Source: an uncultured Opitutaceae bacterium
Lineage (GTDB): Bacteria; Verrucomicrobiota; Verrucomicrobiia; Opitutales; Opitutaceae
Direction: 5' to 3'
Length of the DNA stretch: 9,973 nt
NCBI GenBank assembly: GCA_937128785.1
Contig: CAKZMS010000455.1
Span: 1-9,973 of the forward strand
The notes beneath the pieces were generated by a model. The model saw only the letters and a list, made by a program, of their open reading frames with translations. It made no database searches and was not told the origin of the DNA. A program made the translations under genes and the position numbers. This document shows positions 1 through 6,768 of this stretch, piece after piece (position 1 is the first letter of the stretch; every line of letters starts with the position of its first letter).

Positions 1-1037
1 CCTCGTTCACCAAAACGCAGGACCCCACGCAACGGCGGCCCCGACCAGTGGCGTGGTATCGAACCAAAATAGACCCGGCGGAGCTGAAGGCATTGCACCA
101 ACGCAGCGATCTTCTCGGCGCGATGCAGACGCTGGGCTACCTGGCCGTGATCACAACGACCGGCGTTCTCACGATCTCCGCCGCCTACCAGGGGCCATGG
201 TGGGCAATGGCGTTGCTGCTGTTCGTCCATGGCACCGTATTCGCATTCAACATCAACGCCGTGCATGAACTGGGACACGGGACCGTGTTCAAAACCCGCA
301 AGCTCAACGAGCTTTTCGCCGGCGTCTTCGCGTTTCTCGGTTGGGTCAATCACTTCAAATTTGATGCCAGCCATACCCAACATCACCGCTACACCCTGCA
401 TCCGCCCGACGACTTGGAAGTGAAACTGCCCATCCGATTGGTGGTGCGGGATTGGCTGTTGGCCGGCTTCATCGACTTCAAACTGATTGGGTTCAAGGTG
501 AAGGAACTCGTGCGCGAATCGCGCGGGATCTACCGCGGTGAATGGGAGGAGCACCTGTTTCCCGAATCCGATCCGGCGAAGCGCCAGACGCCGACCCGAT
601 GGGCTCGCATTGTGCTTTTCGGCCATCTCGCGATCATCGCCATATCCGCGTTGAACGGCTGGTGGATGATCCCGGTGGTCACGACCTTCGCCCCGTTCTA
701 CGGCGCGTGGTTGTTTTTCCTCTGCAACAGCACGCAACACATCGGCATGCAGGATCACGTGAATGACTTCCGGCTTTGTTGCCGGACTTTTACGACAAAC
801 CCGGTTGTCCGGTTCCTCTACTGGCACATGAACTTCCACATCGAGCATCACATGTATGCGGCTGTGCCCTGCTATCGGTTGGGAAAACTGCACGAGACCA
901 TCAAATCCGACCTGCCCCCTTGTCCCCACGGGATTGCCGCGACTTGGCGGGAGATCGCCAACATCCAGACCGAGCAGGAAAAGGATCCCGCCTACAAATT
1001 CACGCCGCAGCTACCGGATTCCAGCAGTGACTCATGA
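1..1037 (+). CDS. Fatty acid desaturase family membrane di-iron protein (5' end probably outside window)
   Basis: An integral membrane non-haem di-iron oxygenase of the fatty-acid-desaturase superfamily, which inserts double bonds or hydroxyls into lipid-like substrates using O2 and an electron donor. Numbering from the GTG at 48 (329 aa), the three histidine boxes are HELGH at 73-77, HTQHH at 109-113 and HIEHH at 264-268. An extra histidine motif (STQHIG) lies about 35 residues before box 3. Hydrophobic segments occur near 29-46, 51-70, 88-100, 185-200 and 208-226. The frame stays open upstream of the GTG to the window edge (first full codon at 3), encoding S-F-T-K-T-Q-D-P-T-Q-R-R-P-R-P-V. 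No ribosome binding site precedes the GTG, so the true start is probably a few residues off the left edge. The stop is TGA at 1035-1037. The exact substrate cannot be read from sequence: desaturase and hydroxylase activities share these boxes. The family call is firm and the substrate unknown. Confidence 0.88.
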   Translation, partial: SFTKTQDPTQRRPRPVAWYRTKIDPAELKALHQRSDLLGAMQTLGYLAVITTTGVLTISAAYQGPWWAMALLLFVHGTVFAFNINAVHELGHGTVFKTRKLNELFAGVFAFLGWVNHFKFDASHTQHHRYTLHPPDDLEVKLPIRLVVRDWLLAGFIDFKLIGFKVKELVRESRGIYRGEWEEHLFPESDPAKRQTPTRWARIVLFGHLAIIAISALNGWWMIPVVTTFAPFYGAWLFFLCNSTQHIGMQDHVNDFRLCCRTFTTNPVVRFLYWHMNFHIEHHMYAAVPCYRLGKLHETIKSDLPPCPHGIAATWREIANIQTEQEKDPAYKFTPQLPDSSSDS

Positions 1038-1136
1038 ACGGGATCGATGGCCGAATTATATTTTCCGACCGGGGGTGAAATTTCAGATTTTTTCGGCTGT
1101 CATTTTAGGATGCCACTCGCTTAAACCGCGGGGCAC
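1038..1136 (+). promoter_or_regulatory. Intergenic gap with candidate promoter or operator ahead of the URO-D gene
   Basis: This 99-bp gap is locally AT-rich in a GC-rich window. It contains a perfect 10-bp palindrome, TGAAATTTCA (1076-1085), which could be an operator half-site pair. A weak sigma70-like pair follows: TTCAGA at 1082-1087 and TAGGAT at 1106-1111, 18 bp apart, each matching 4 of 6 consensus bases. A TATATT box at 1057-1062 has no convincing -35 partner. No terminator hairpin is visible after the desaturase gene, so read-through from it is also possible. Low confidence. Confidence 0.2.
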
Positions 1137-2225
1137 ATGATTAAGATCCAAGGCAGCGTCAGCAAAGGATGGCTCAATCAGGAGGCGGGCTTCAAATTCG
1201 ACGAGCGTTACTACTTCGATCCGGAGTATCGCTGGGATCTCGATAACAAAATCGACCGCTACCTCGACGAGCGTTTCCCTGATTACCCGCTCTACAACAT
1301 GGAGTCTAAGCTCGGGCAGATGGAATACACCCGGGAGAAGCAACTGCTGGTGGGTGGCATCCAACCCAACCTGATTGTGGGCCTCGCCGCCGGCGCCAAA
1401 TTCTTCTGCGACGTCGACAAGGATTCCGACATCTCGATCCGCCCGCTGGAGTCGATGCTCGAGACCCCGGAAAAGCTGCCCAAGGTCGAGGACTTTCTCA
1501 TCTCCCCCCTCATCCAACAATTCGATGAGCAGATCCTGCGCTTGCAGGCCGAGAAGCCCGATTACCGTATCATCCCGCCCTACTTCTGGGACACCTCCGG
1601 CCGGGCGACCATCCATGGTTTTATCACCACCTCAATGAAGCTTTTTGGGGAAAACATCTTCCTGATGATGGTCGATGACCCCGATCTGGTGAACGAGATC
1701 CACGGCTGGATCACTGATGTCTACACCGCGCTCATTCAGCACTACTCGCGAATGGCCAATCTCCCGGTGACCTCGGTCCATGTGGGCGAGTGCACGGGCA
1801 CGATGCTGAGCCCCGATCAGTATAACGACTTCATCATCCCGCACGCCAACCGCCTCGGCGACGAGGTGGGGCCACTGCGCTGGCATTCCTGCGGCGACTC
1901 CAATCATCTGCTGGAGCCGCTTTCCGAGGTCGAAAAACTCGGCATCATCGACACCGGATCCGGCACCAAGGTCAGCCTCGTTCGCGATGAATTCGGACCC
2001 GACTTCGAAGTGAACCTCGCGCCACCGGTGGATGTCTTGATGGAACGGGCGGACCCTGCCGATATCGACCGCTGGTTGGACGAAGTCCTCGAAGGCAACG
2101 CCGAGGGGCCGCTCAAATTCGTGTGTCACGTCGAACCGGGTTACTCGTTGGATACCTGCCTGCGGTTGGCCGATCTGCTGGACCAACGCGGTCTGGCTTC
2201 CAAGCAGCGGCTGAGCAAAAGCTAG
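1137..2225 (+). CDS. URO-D superfamily protein, methyltransferase-like (cobamide MtaA/MtbA type zinc site)
   Basis: A cytoplasmic 362-residue protein of the uroporphyrinogen decarboxylase (URO-D) superfamily. This superfamily contains HemE and the zinc-dependent methyltransferases that move methyl groups between corrinoid proteins, coenzyme M and related thiols. The C-terminal half has WHSCGD at 249-254 and a later Cys at 330 (FVCHVEPGY). His250, Cys252 and Cys330 reproduce the H-x-C...C zinc ligand pattern of MtaA/MtbA-type methyltransferases, which HemE lacks. Other superfamily-like stretches are HVGECTGTMLSPDQY and the DTGSG loop. The ATG at 1137 is chosen because an in-frame TAA lies 15 bp upstream at 1122-1124; the ribosome site is weak. 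No corrinoid protein or HemE partner is seen nearby. A methyl-transfer role is inferred from the zinc motif; the methyl donor is unknown. Many environmental URO-D paralogues are annotated only as uroporphyrinogen decarboxylase family, and haem synthesis looks unlikely here. Confidence 0.85.
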   Translation: MIKIQGSVSKGWLNQEAGFKFDERYYFDPEYRWDLDNKIDRYLDERFPDYPLYNMESKLGQMEYTREKQLLVGGIQPNLIVGLAAGAKFFCDVDKDSDISIRPLESMLETPEKLPKVEDFLISPLIQQFDEQILRLQAEKPDYRIIPPYFWDTSGRATIHGFITTSMKLFGENIFLMMVDDPDLVNEIHGWITDVYTALIQHYSRMANLPVTSVHVGECTGTMLSPDQYNDFIIPHANRLGDEVGPLRWHSCGDSNHLLEPLSEVEKLGIIDTGSGTKVSLVRDEFGPDFEVNLAPPVDVLMERADPADIDRWLDEVLEGNAEGPLKFVCHVEPGYSLDTCLRLADLLDQRGLASKQRLSKS

Positions 2226-2233
2226 CGAGGAAC

Positions 2234-2254
2234 TGTCGGGCTTCACGCCCGACA
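2234..2254 (+). terminator. Perfect 8-bp stem hairpin just after the URO-D gene (terminator-like or dispersed repeat)
   Basis: TGTCGGGC (2234-2241) and GCCCGACA (2247-2254) form a perfect 8-bp stem with a 5-nt TTCAC loop, starting 9 bp after the URO-D stop. Placement suits a terminator, but no T-tract follows, so it is not a canonical intrinsic terminator. It could instead be an intergenic palindromic repeat, since a second large palindrome lies about 90 bp further on. Confidence 0.5.
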
Positions 2255-2339
2255 ACCCGTGCCACCACTACAATCCCCGATTCGCCACTCCACGGATCGG
2301 CGCGCCCAGCGGTCACGCCCTACCCTCCAATCCACCACT

Positions 2340-2395
2340 CGTAGCGCCGTGCTTTAGCCGGCGTTTCAGCGTGCCGGCTCAAGCACGGCATTACG
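2340..2395. repeat. Long imperfect palindrome, REP-like intergenic element
   Basis: GCCGTGCTTTAGCCGGC (2346-2362) pairs with GCCGGCTCAAGCACGGC (2373-2389) at 16 of 17 positions, with a 10-nt loop (2363-2372). Pairing continues outward through CGTAG (2340-2344) and TTACG (2391-2395), with one G-T wobble and one mismatch at the junction. As RNA it would make a very stable hairpin of about 23 bp in the leader region of the transporter gene. Length, GC content and intergenic position resemble bacterial REP elements. Only one copy is present here, so its repeat status is inferred. Confidence 0.55.
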
Positions 2396-2432
2396 TCGGA
2401 GCGGGCCACCGCAAAATGGGGCTTTATTAAAA

Positions 2433-2445
2433 ATGCATTTTGCAT
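2433..2445 (+). promoter_or_regulatory. ATGCA-TTT-TGCAT palindrome at the transporter start site
   Basis: A perfect inverted repeat with 5-bp arms ATGCA (2433-2437) and TGCAT (2441-2445) around TTT. It lies in a short AT-rich island (about 2421-2450) and overlaps the first possible start codon of the MFS gene. The position suits an operator that would block transcription or initiation, but the arms are short and no regulator gene is nearby. Low confidence. Confidence 0.25.
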
Positions 2446-4041
2446 ACAACTTTGCGGGTGCCCCGTTCCGAGCGTAACGCTTTCTTCTACTCCCTCATTG
2501 TTGCCTTTGGTGGATTTGTCTTCGGCCTCGACCTCGTCCTGATCGCCGGGACCTTTCAATACACCGAGGTCCAATTCGGCCTATCGGCCGGCCAAAAAGG
2601 CCTGATCGCCTCCGGTCCCGGATGGGGAGCTCTGATCGGACTCCTCTTTGCCGGCAGCATTTGCGACCGCGTGGGCCGCAAGAAAGCCCTGCTGCTGATT
2701 GCCGGCATCTATTCAATCTCGGCTCTCGGCTCCGCCTTCTCGGGCGGACTTTGGTCGCTCTTCACCTTCCGGTTGATCGGCGGCTTGGCGTTCACTTCCC
2801 TCTCCCTCGCTTCAATGTATATCGGCGAGATCTCGCCGCCCTCCATTCGCGGCAAACTGGTGGGAGCCAATCAGCTCAACATCGTAATCGGGCTGTTTGC
2901 CGGTTCGGGAATCAACTACCTCATCGCTACCGTGGGCGAAACCAACCCGGCTTGGGCTCAGGCTGTTTTGCTCAATGACCATACCGCTTGGCGGTGGATG
3001 CTCGGCATCGAAGTGCTGCCGGCGGCACTCTGGTTTTTGCTACTGCTAAAGATCCCGGAAAGCCCCCGTTGGTTGATTCTCAACGGGCAGCCTGATCAGG
3101 CCCGCACCGTGCTGGGCCTGGTCGCTTCCGCCGAAGACCGCGACCGCGAGTTCGATGAGATCTCCGCTAATCTGAAGGACACCCAACACAGTCTCAGCTA
3201 TGCCGAACAGGCCAAGCTACTCATCAGTCCCAAACTACGAATCGCGCTGGCGGTCGGGTTGATTCTCGCCGTGGTGCAACCCTGGACGGGCATGAACGCC
3301 CTGCAGTCCTTCATGCCGCAGATCTTCGAGTATGCCGGTCGGGGTGAAACCAAGTTGTGGGACCAAATGATCGTCAACTTGGTGGGCCTTTTCTTCACCC
3401 TCATCGCCCTGCAGGTGATCGATCGCATCGGGCGCCGGGTCATTTTGATCGGAGGCCTGTCCGCCTGCGCCCTTGGTCTGGGCATCGTCGCCTACGGATT
3501 CGGCACCGCCACCTATGCGGTGACTCCCGAAGTCCTGACAGCGGTCTCGACGCAAATCGACTCAGCCGCGTTGCAGCCCATCGCCGGCCAAGAATTCACC
3601 GACGAACTTTCCTTCAAGGCGGAGCTCCGGGAACTGGTCGGAGGTGAAACCTACCGTGACATCGAAGGCGCGGTCATGCTGCACGGGGTTTCCATGAACG
3701 CTCATCTCGTGCTCGCCGGGATCATCCTCTTCGCCTGCGCCTATAAATTCTCCGCGGGGCCCGTGATGTGGATTCTGTTTGCCGAACTCTTCCCGACCAA
3801 AGTGCGGGCCCTCGCCATCACCGGCTGCGCCTGGGTCACGAGCGTATCCGGAGGCGTCATCGTGCCCCAGCTCTACCCCCTCGAGATCGAATACCTCGGC
3901 TCCACCGTGACCTTTCTCATCTACGGCGCGTTCTGTTTCTTTGGCATGCTGGCTCTCGCCAAACTCACCCCCGAGACCAAAGGCAAAACGATCGAGGAGA
4001 TCGAAGCAGAGATTGCGCGCCTCGGCCGCAAATCCTCCTGA
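2440..4041 (+). CDS. Sugar-porter family MFS transporter with extended periplasmic-side insert
   Basis: A cytoplasmic-membrane transporter of the major facilitator superfamily, sugar porter subfamily, usually a proton-coupled or facilitated importer of monosaccharides. Numbering from TTG 2440 (533 aa), signatures are DRVGRK at 76-81, PESPRWL at 206-212, a GPVMW...ELFP...R block in the C-terminal half, and PETKGK at 511-516. About twelve hydrophobic segments are visible. An extra stretch of about 60 polar residues (roughly 358-420) sits in the late loop region, explaining why it is longer than the usual 450-490 residues. In the helix-7 sugar-binding motif the usual Q-Q...G-x-N reads Q280-P281...G284-M-N286, and the following Tyr pair is replaced by Ser-Phe, so substrate preference may be unusual. 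The frame is closed by TAA at 2428-2430 and contains no ATG before the first helix. Starts available are TTG 2440, TTG 2452 and GTG 2458, none with a clear ribosome site; GTG 2458 is as likely as the one given. It ends 13 bp before the sulfatase gene. Confidence 0.87.
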   Translation: MHTTLRVPRSERNAFFYSLIVAFGGFVFGLDLVLIAGTFQYTEVQFGLSAGQKGLIASGPGWGALIGLLFAGSICDRVGRKKALLLIAGIYSISALGSAFSGGLWSLFTFRLIGGLAFTSLSLASMYIGEISPPSIRGKLVGANQLNIVIGLFAGSGINYLIATVGETNPAWAQAVLLNDHTAWRWMLGIEVLPAALWFLLLLKIPESPRWLILNGQPDQARTVLGLVASAEDRDREFDEISANLKDTQHSLSYAEQAKLLISPKLRIALAVGLILAVVQPWTGMNALQSFMPQIFEYAGRGETKLWDQMIVNLVGLFFTLIALQVIDRIGRRVILIGGLSACALGLGIVAYGFGTATYAVTPEVLTAVSTQIDSAALQPIAGQEFTDELSFKAELRELVGGETYRDIEGAVMLHGVSMNAHLVLAGIILFACAYKFSAGPVMWILFAELFPTKVRALAITGCAWVTSVSGGVIVPQLYPLEIEYLGSTVTFLIYGAFCFFGMLALAKLTPETKGKTIEEIEAEIARLGRKSS

Positions 4042-4054
4042 ATTCAGCCCCGCC

Positions 4055-5449
4055 GTGAAATCGCTTTATCTTTGTCTGCTGGTCATCCTGCTGCCGTTGC
4101 GAGCGGAGGAGAGAACGCCACCCAATATCGTCCTGCTGTTTTCCGACGACGCCGGCTATGCCGATTTCGGATTCCAAGGCAGCACCTCCTTCCCCACCCC
4201 GCACCTCGACCGGTTGGCCGCACGAGGAGTTATTTTTGATCAACTCTACGTCACCGCCGCGGTGTGCGGCCCTTCCCGTGCGGGCCTGCTCACGGGGCGG
4301 TACCAACAGCGCTTTGGTTTCGAAGAAAACAACGTGCCCGGCCTGATGGATCCGGCCGGATTGACCGGCGACGACATGGGACTGCCGCTGGGTCTGCCCA
4401 CTATAGCCGACCATCTGAAGAGCCGGGGCTATCGGACCGCGCTGTTTGGTAAGTGGCACATGGGCAACGCCGACCGCTACCACCCCACCCATCGCGGCTT
4501 TGATGAGTTCTACGGTTTCCGCGACGGCGCCCGCAGCTTCTTCGCCTATGCAGCCGACGCAGCCGACCGCCCTTCCAAACGCATGGAACGCGGCTTCGGT
4601 AACTTTGCGGAACCCGCCGGCTACCTCACCGATGTGCTGGCGGCTGAAGCCTGTGACTTCATCGAGCGCCACCGGGAACAACCTTTCTTTGCGTTCGTCT
4701 CCTTCCACGCCGTGCACCCGCCCATGGAGCCCGACCCCCGATTCGCGGACATGTTTCCTGAGTTGGAAGGCAAGCGGCGCAAGCTCGCCCAGATGAATTG
4801 GTCGCTGGATCTAGCCTGCGGCCGCATTGTGCAAAAGCTGCACGACCTCGGGCTGGAGGAAAACACCCTCGTCATCTTCACCAACGACAACGGTGGTCCC
4901 ACCGACGCCAACCGGTCCAACAACTATCCGTTGAGCGGCACCAAGGCGAACCACCTCGAGGGCGGCATCCGGGTTCCGGGCATTATGGTGTGGCCCGACC
5001 GGATCAAGGCGGACACGCGATTCGCACCCCCCGCCAGCACGCTCGATTTTCTGCCAACGTTCATGGCTGCGGCCGACCCTGGCTCCTCCCCTCAGCCGGA
5101 ATGGGACGGCGTGGACCTCATACCTCACCTCACCGGGCAAGACCCCGCCGCGCCCCATCGCGCACTTTTCTGGAAAAAAGAAAACCGCGGAGTCATCCGG
5201 CGGGGCGACTGGAAGCTGATCCGGTTTCCCGATCGTCCGGCCGAGCTTTACAATATTCCCCGGGACCCAGCGGAGCAGCACAACTTGGCCGCCGAACATC
5301 CCGAACTCGTGCGGGAACTGTTCTCGGAGCTTTTCGCGTGGGAGGGAGAATTAAAACGCCCGCTTTGGCAACTGGAGCGCCGCTTCGAAACCAAGGCGGC
5401 CGAACGGATGGACATCTACCGCACCCACCAACGGGACATGGTGCGATGA
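4055..5449 (+). CDS. Secreted type I (formylglycine) sulfatase
   Basis: An exported sulfatase of the S1/arylsulfatase family that hydrolyses sulfate esters, probably on a glycan or sugar. From GTG 4055 it is 464 aa. The frame is open much further upstream into the transporter gene, but GTG 4055 is chosen because it follows the transporter stop by 13 bp and starts a clean signal peptide: MKS, a hydrophobic core LYLCLLVILLPL, then RA before EER. Active-site features are the metal-binding Asp pair D31-D32 (SDDAGYADFG), the core motif C71-G-P-S-R followed by LLTGR (Cys71 would be converted to formylglycine), GKWHMG with K133 and H135, FTNDNGG with D278 and N279, and GTKANHLEGGIRVPG. All expected catalytic positions appear intact. 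No formylglycine-generating enzyme is in the window and would have to be encoded elsewhere. Pairing with the sugar transporter suggests use of a sulfated sugar. The sulfatase subfamily and substrate cannot be assigned by eye. Confidence 0.92.
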   Translation: MKSLYLCLLVILLPLRAEERTPPNIVLLFSDDAGYADFGFQGSTSFPTPHLDRLAARGVIFDQLYVTAAVCGPSRAGLLTGRYQQRFGFEENNVPGLMDPAGLTGDDMGLPLGLPTIADHLKSRGYRTALFGKWHMGNADRYHPTHRGFDEFYGFRDGARSFFAYAADAADRPSKRMERGFGNFAEPAGYLTDVLAAEACDFIERHREQPFFAFVSFHAVHPPMEPDPRFADMFPELEGKRRKLAQMNWSLDLACGRIVQKLHDLGLEENTLVIFTNDNGGPTDANRSNNYPLSGTKANHLEGGIRVPGIMVWPDRIKADTRFAPPASTLDFLPTFMAAADPGSSPQPEWDGVDLIPHLTGQDPAAPHRALFWKKENRGVIRRGDWKLIRFPDRPAELYNIPRDPAEQHNLAAEHPELVRELFSELFAWEGELKRPLWQLERRFETKAAERMDIYRTHQRDMVR

Positions 5450-5472
5450 GCGCCCGGCCCACACTTTCAGCT

Positions 5473-6669
5473 TTACCACTCGCCCAACCGCGCCATCGCC
5501 CGGGGAATAGCCTTCTTAAACCGGAAGAATCCGTGGGTGGCGTGAGGCCAAAGCAGGTCGTCCCACCCATGTCGTTTCAGGCACAGTTGCACGTCCAGTT
5601 GCCCGCAAAGCTCCCGGATGCGCGGCATCAGCTCGGTCCATAAACCGACCGGAGGTTCGGCCACTAACAGGACTTCGATTCGCACCGTCTTCATCCAATC
5701 CGCCAATCGGTCGACCGATTCAAATAATCCACTATCCGCGGACTTACCCAGCGCTGACCGCATCGCCTCCCGACGAAAGCGGACGACGTGATTAGCCGTC
5801 CCCAATTCCTCATACGCCTCCGCCGGAAAGAATCCCGCGACCGCGGCCGGCGCAGCTTCAGCGGCCAGCCAAGCCGCGGCTGAGACATCCTCATCCGTCA
5901 GCAATATCCCCGTGCGACCTCCGGCCGATGCCGCGGGCCACTCCTGAAGCGGTTGCACGGGAGGAGGTGGTGAGCGTTCCAACTCCACGGGCGTCTTCGC
6001 CAGATCCACCGTCACCTCGAACCGCTCCCCGGTGTAGCGCCTGATGTTCGATCGCGTGGCCAGGTAGGTTTTGCCCGCCGTATGCAATCCCGCCACCCAT
6101 CGCCAGCTCAGGGTATTGGAGGCCGGGTCGCCATCCAGCAGGTGGCGCAAAAACCAATCCGCGCCCAACTCCCACGGCAGGGCCAGAGTATGTATCCAAA
6201 TACTGGCGACCCACATGCGCGCGTGATTATGCAGATACCCCGTCTCAACCAATTCCCGCGCCCACGCATCGAAACAATCGATCCCGGTCGCCCCGGTCAT
6301 CGCGGCTTGAACAGCCTCGCTCCCCGCTTGTTCAGCCTGAAGCCGGGCCACGTCGGCCCGGTAGTCGGTCCACATTGACGGCCGTTGCTGGAGCCACCCC
6401 TTCCAATACGTTCGCCAGCAAACTTCATCGATGAACTTGCCCGCGGACTTCGCATCGTGTTCCCGCAGCACCGCGGCCACCGTCTCCCACTCCGTCAACT
6501 GCCGCAGCCGAATCCAAGGCGAGAGCAGGGAAACGTTGGTGCGATCCGACGGTCCCAGGTCGTGGTTGCGCTGTTCCGCATAGTCCCGTCCGGCTCGCGG
6601 CAGAAATTCCGCCAGTGCCGCCAGCGCGGCCTCGCGATGGGCGGAAGGAAACGGCGGCAAATACGACAT
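5473..6669 (-). CDS. Photolyase/cryptochrome-family FAD protein with apparently permuted domain order
   Basis: A flavoprotein of the photolyase/cryptochrome family (398 aa from ATG 6669). The first ~220 residues match the helical FAD-binding domain: LLSP at 48-51, EVCWR at 82-86, GYLHNHARMW at 144-153, LLDGDPASN at 177-185 (the Asp and Asn that hold FAD), WRWVAG at 189-194, and YLATRSNIRRYT at 202-213. There is no room before it for the usual N-terminal alpha/beta domain. After a Pro-rich linker (about 230-247) the C-terminal ~147 residues look like that missing domain: a first strand GILLTDED, an AGFFPAE strand, a VVRFRREAMRSAL helix, an IEVLLVAEPP strand, and near the end GWDDLLWP...FFRFKK, resembling the TLxxxDDLP...FTxFRK end of the cryptochrome-DASH antenna domain. 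A GTG at 6684 would add five residues; ATG 6669 is preferred since family members begin near M-x-Y-L-P. Repair versus signalling role is undecided. The gene converges on the sulfatase with a 23-bp gap. Confidence 0.85.
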   Translation of the reverse strand: MSYLPPFPSAHREAALAALAEFLPRAGRDYAEQRNHDLGPSDRTNVSLLSPWIRLRQLTEWETVAAVLREHDAKSAGKFIDEVCWRTYWKGWLQQRPSMWTDYRADVARLQAEQAGSEAVQAAMTGATGIDCFDAWARELVETGYLHNHARMWVASIWIHTLALPWELGADWFLRHLLDGDPASNTLSWRWVAGLHTAGKTYLATRSNIRRYTGERFEVTVDLAKTPVELERSPPPPVQPLQEWPAASAGGRTGILLTDEDVSAAAWLAAEAAPAAVAGFFPAEAYEELGTANHVVRFRREAMRSALGKSADSGLFESVDRLADWMKTVRIEVLLVAEPPVGLWTELMPRIRELCGQLDVQLCLKRHGWDDLLWPHATHGFFRFKKAIPRAMARLGEW

Positions 6670-6768
6670 TTCCCCACTGAGCACACGGTCTGCCCGAGCG
6701 CCAGCCGGGCCCGCAATTGCTCAAAGCGACCAGGATTCTGGATTCAGCATCAGACCGACGCCCACGCC

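Noticed and set aside
1083..2255. Two sizeable - strand frames (1083-1616 and 1632-2255)
   Set aside because: Both are antisense to the URO-D gene, whose zinc motif and family features are intact on the + strand.
3941..4054. N-terminal extension of the sulfatase from 3941
   Set aside because: It would overlap the transporter's 3' end by 100 bp and bury the signal peptide that begins at GTG 4055.
4548..4569. Short tandem GCAGCCGAC duplication inside the sulfatase gene
   Set aside because: It encodes an in-frame A-D-A-A-D stretch and is a two-copy repeat of the kind common in GC-rich coding DNA.
3965..4717. 250-codon open frame on the - strand
   Set aside because: It lies opposite the intact sulfatase with all catalytic motifs and has no recognisable features.
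4798..5643. 281-codon + strand frame running past the sulfatase stop
   Set aside because: It overlaps the sulfatase and then the antisense of the photolyase-like gene; composition is typical of an out-of-frame shadow.
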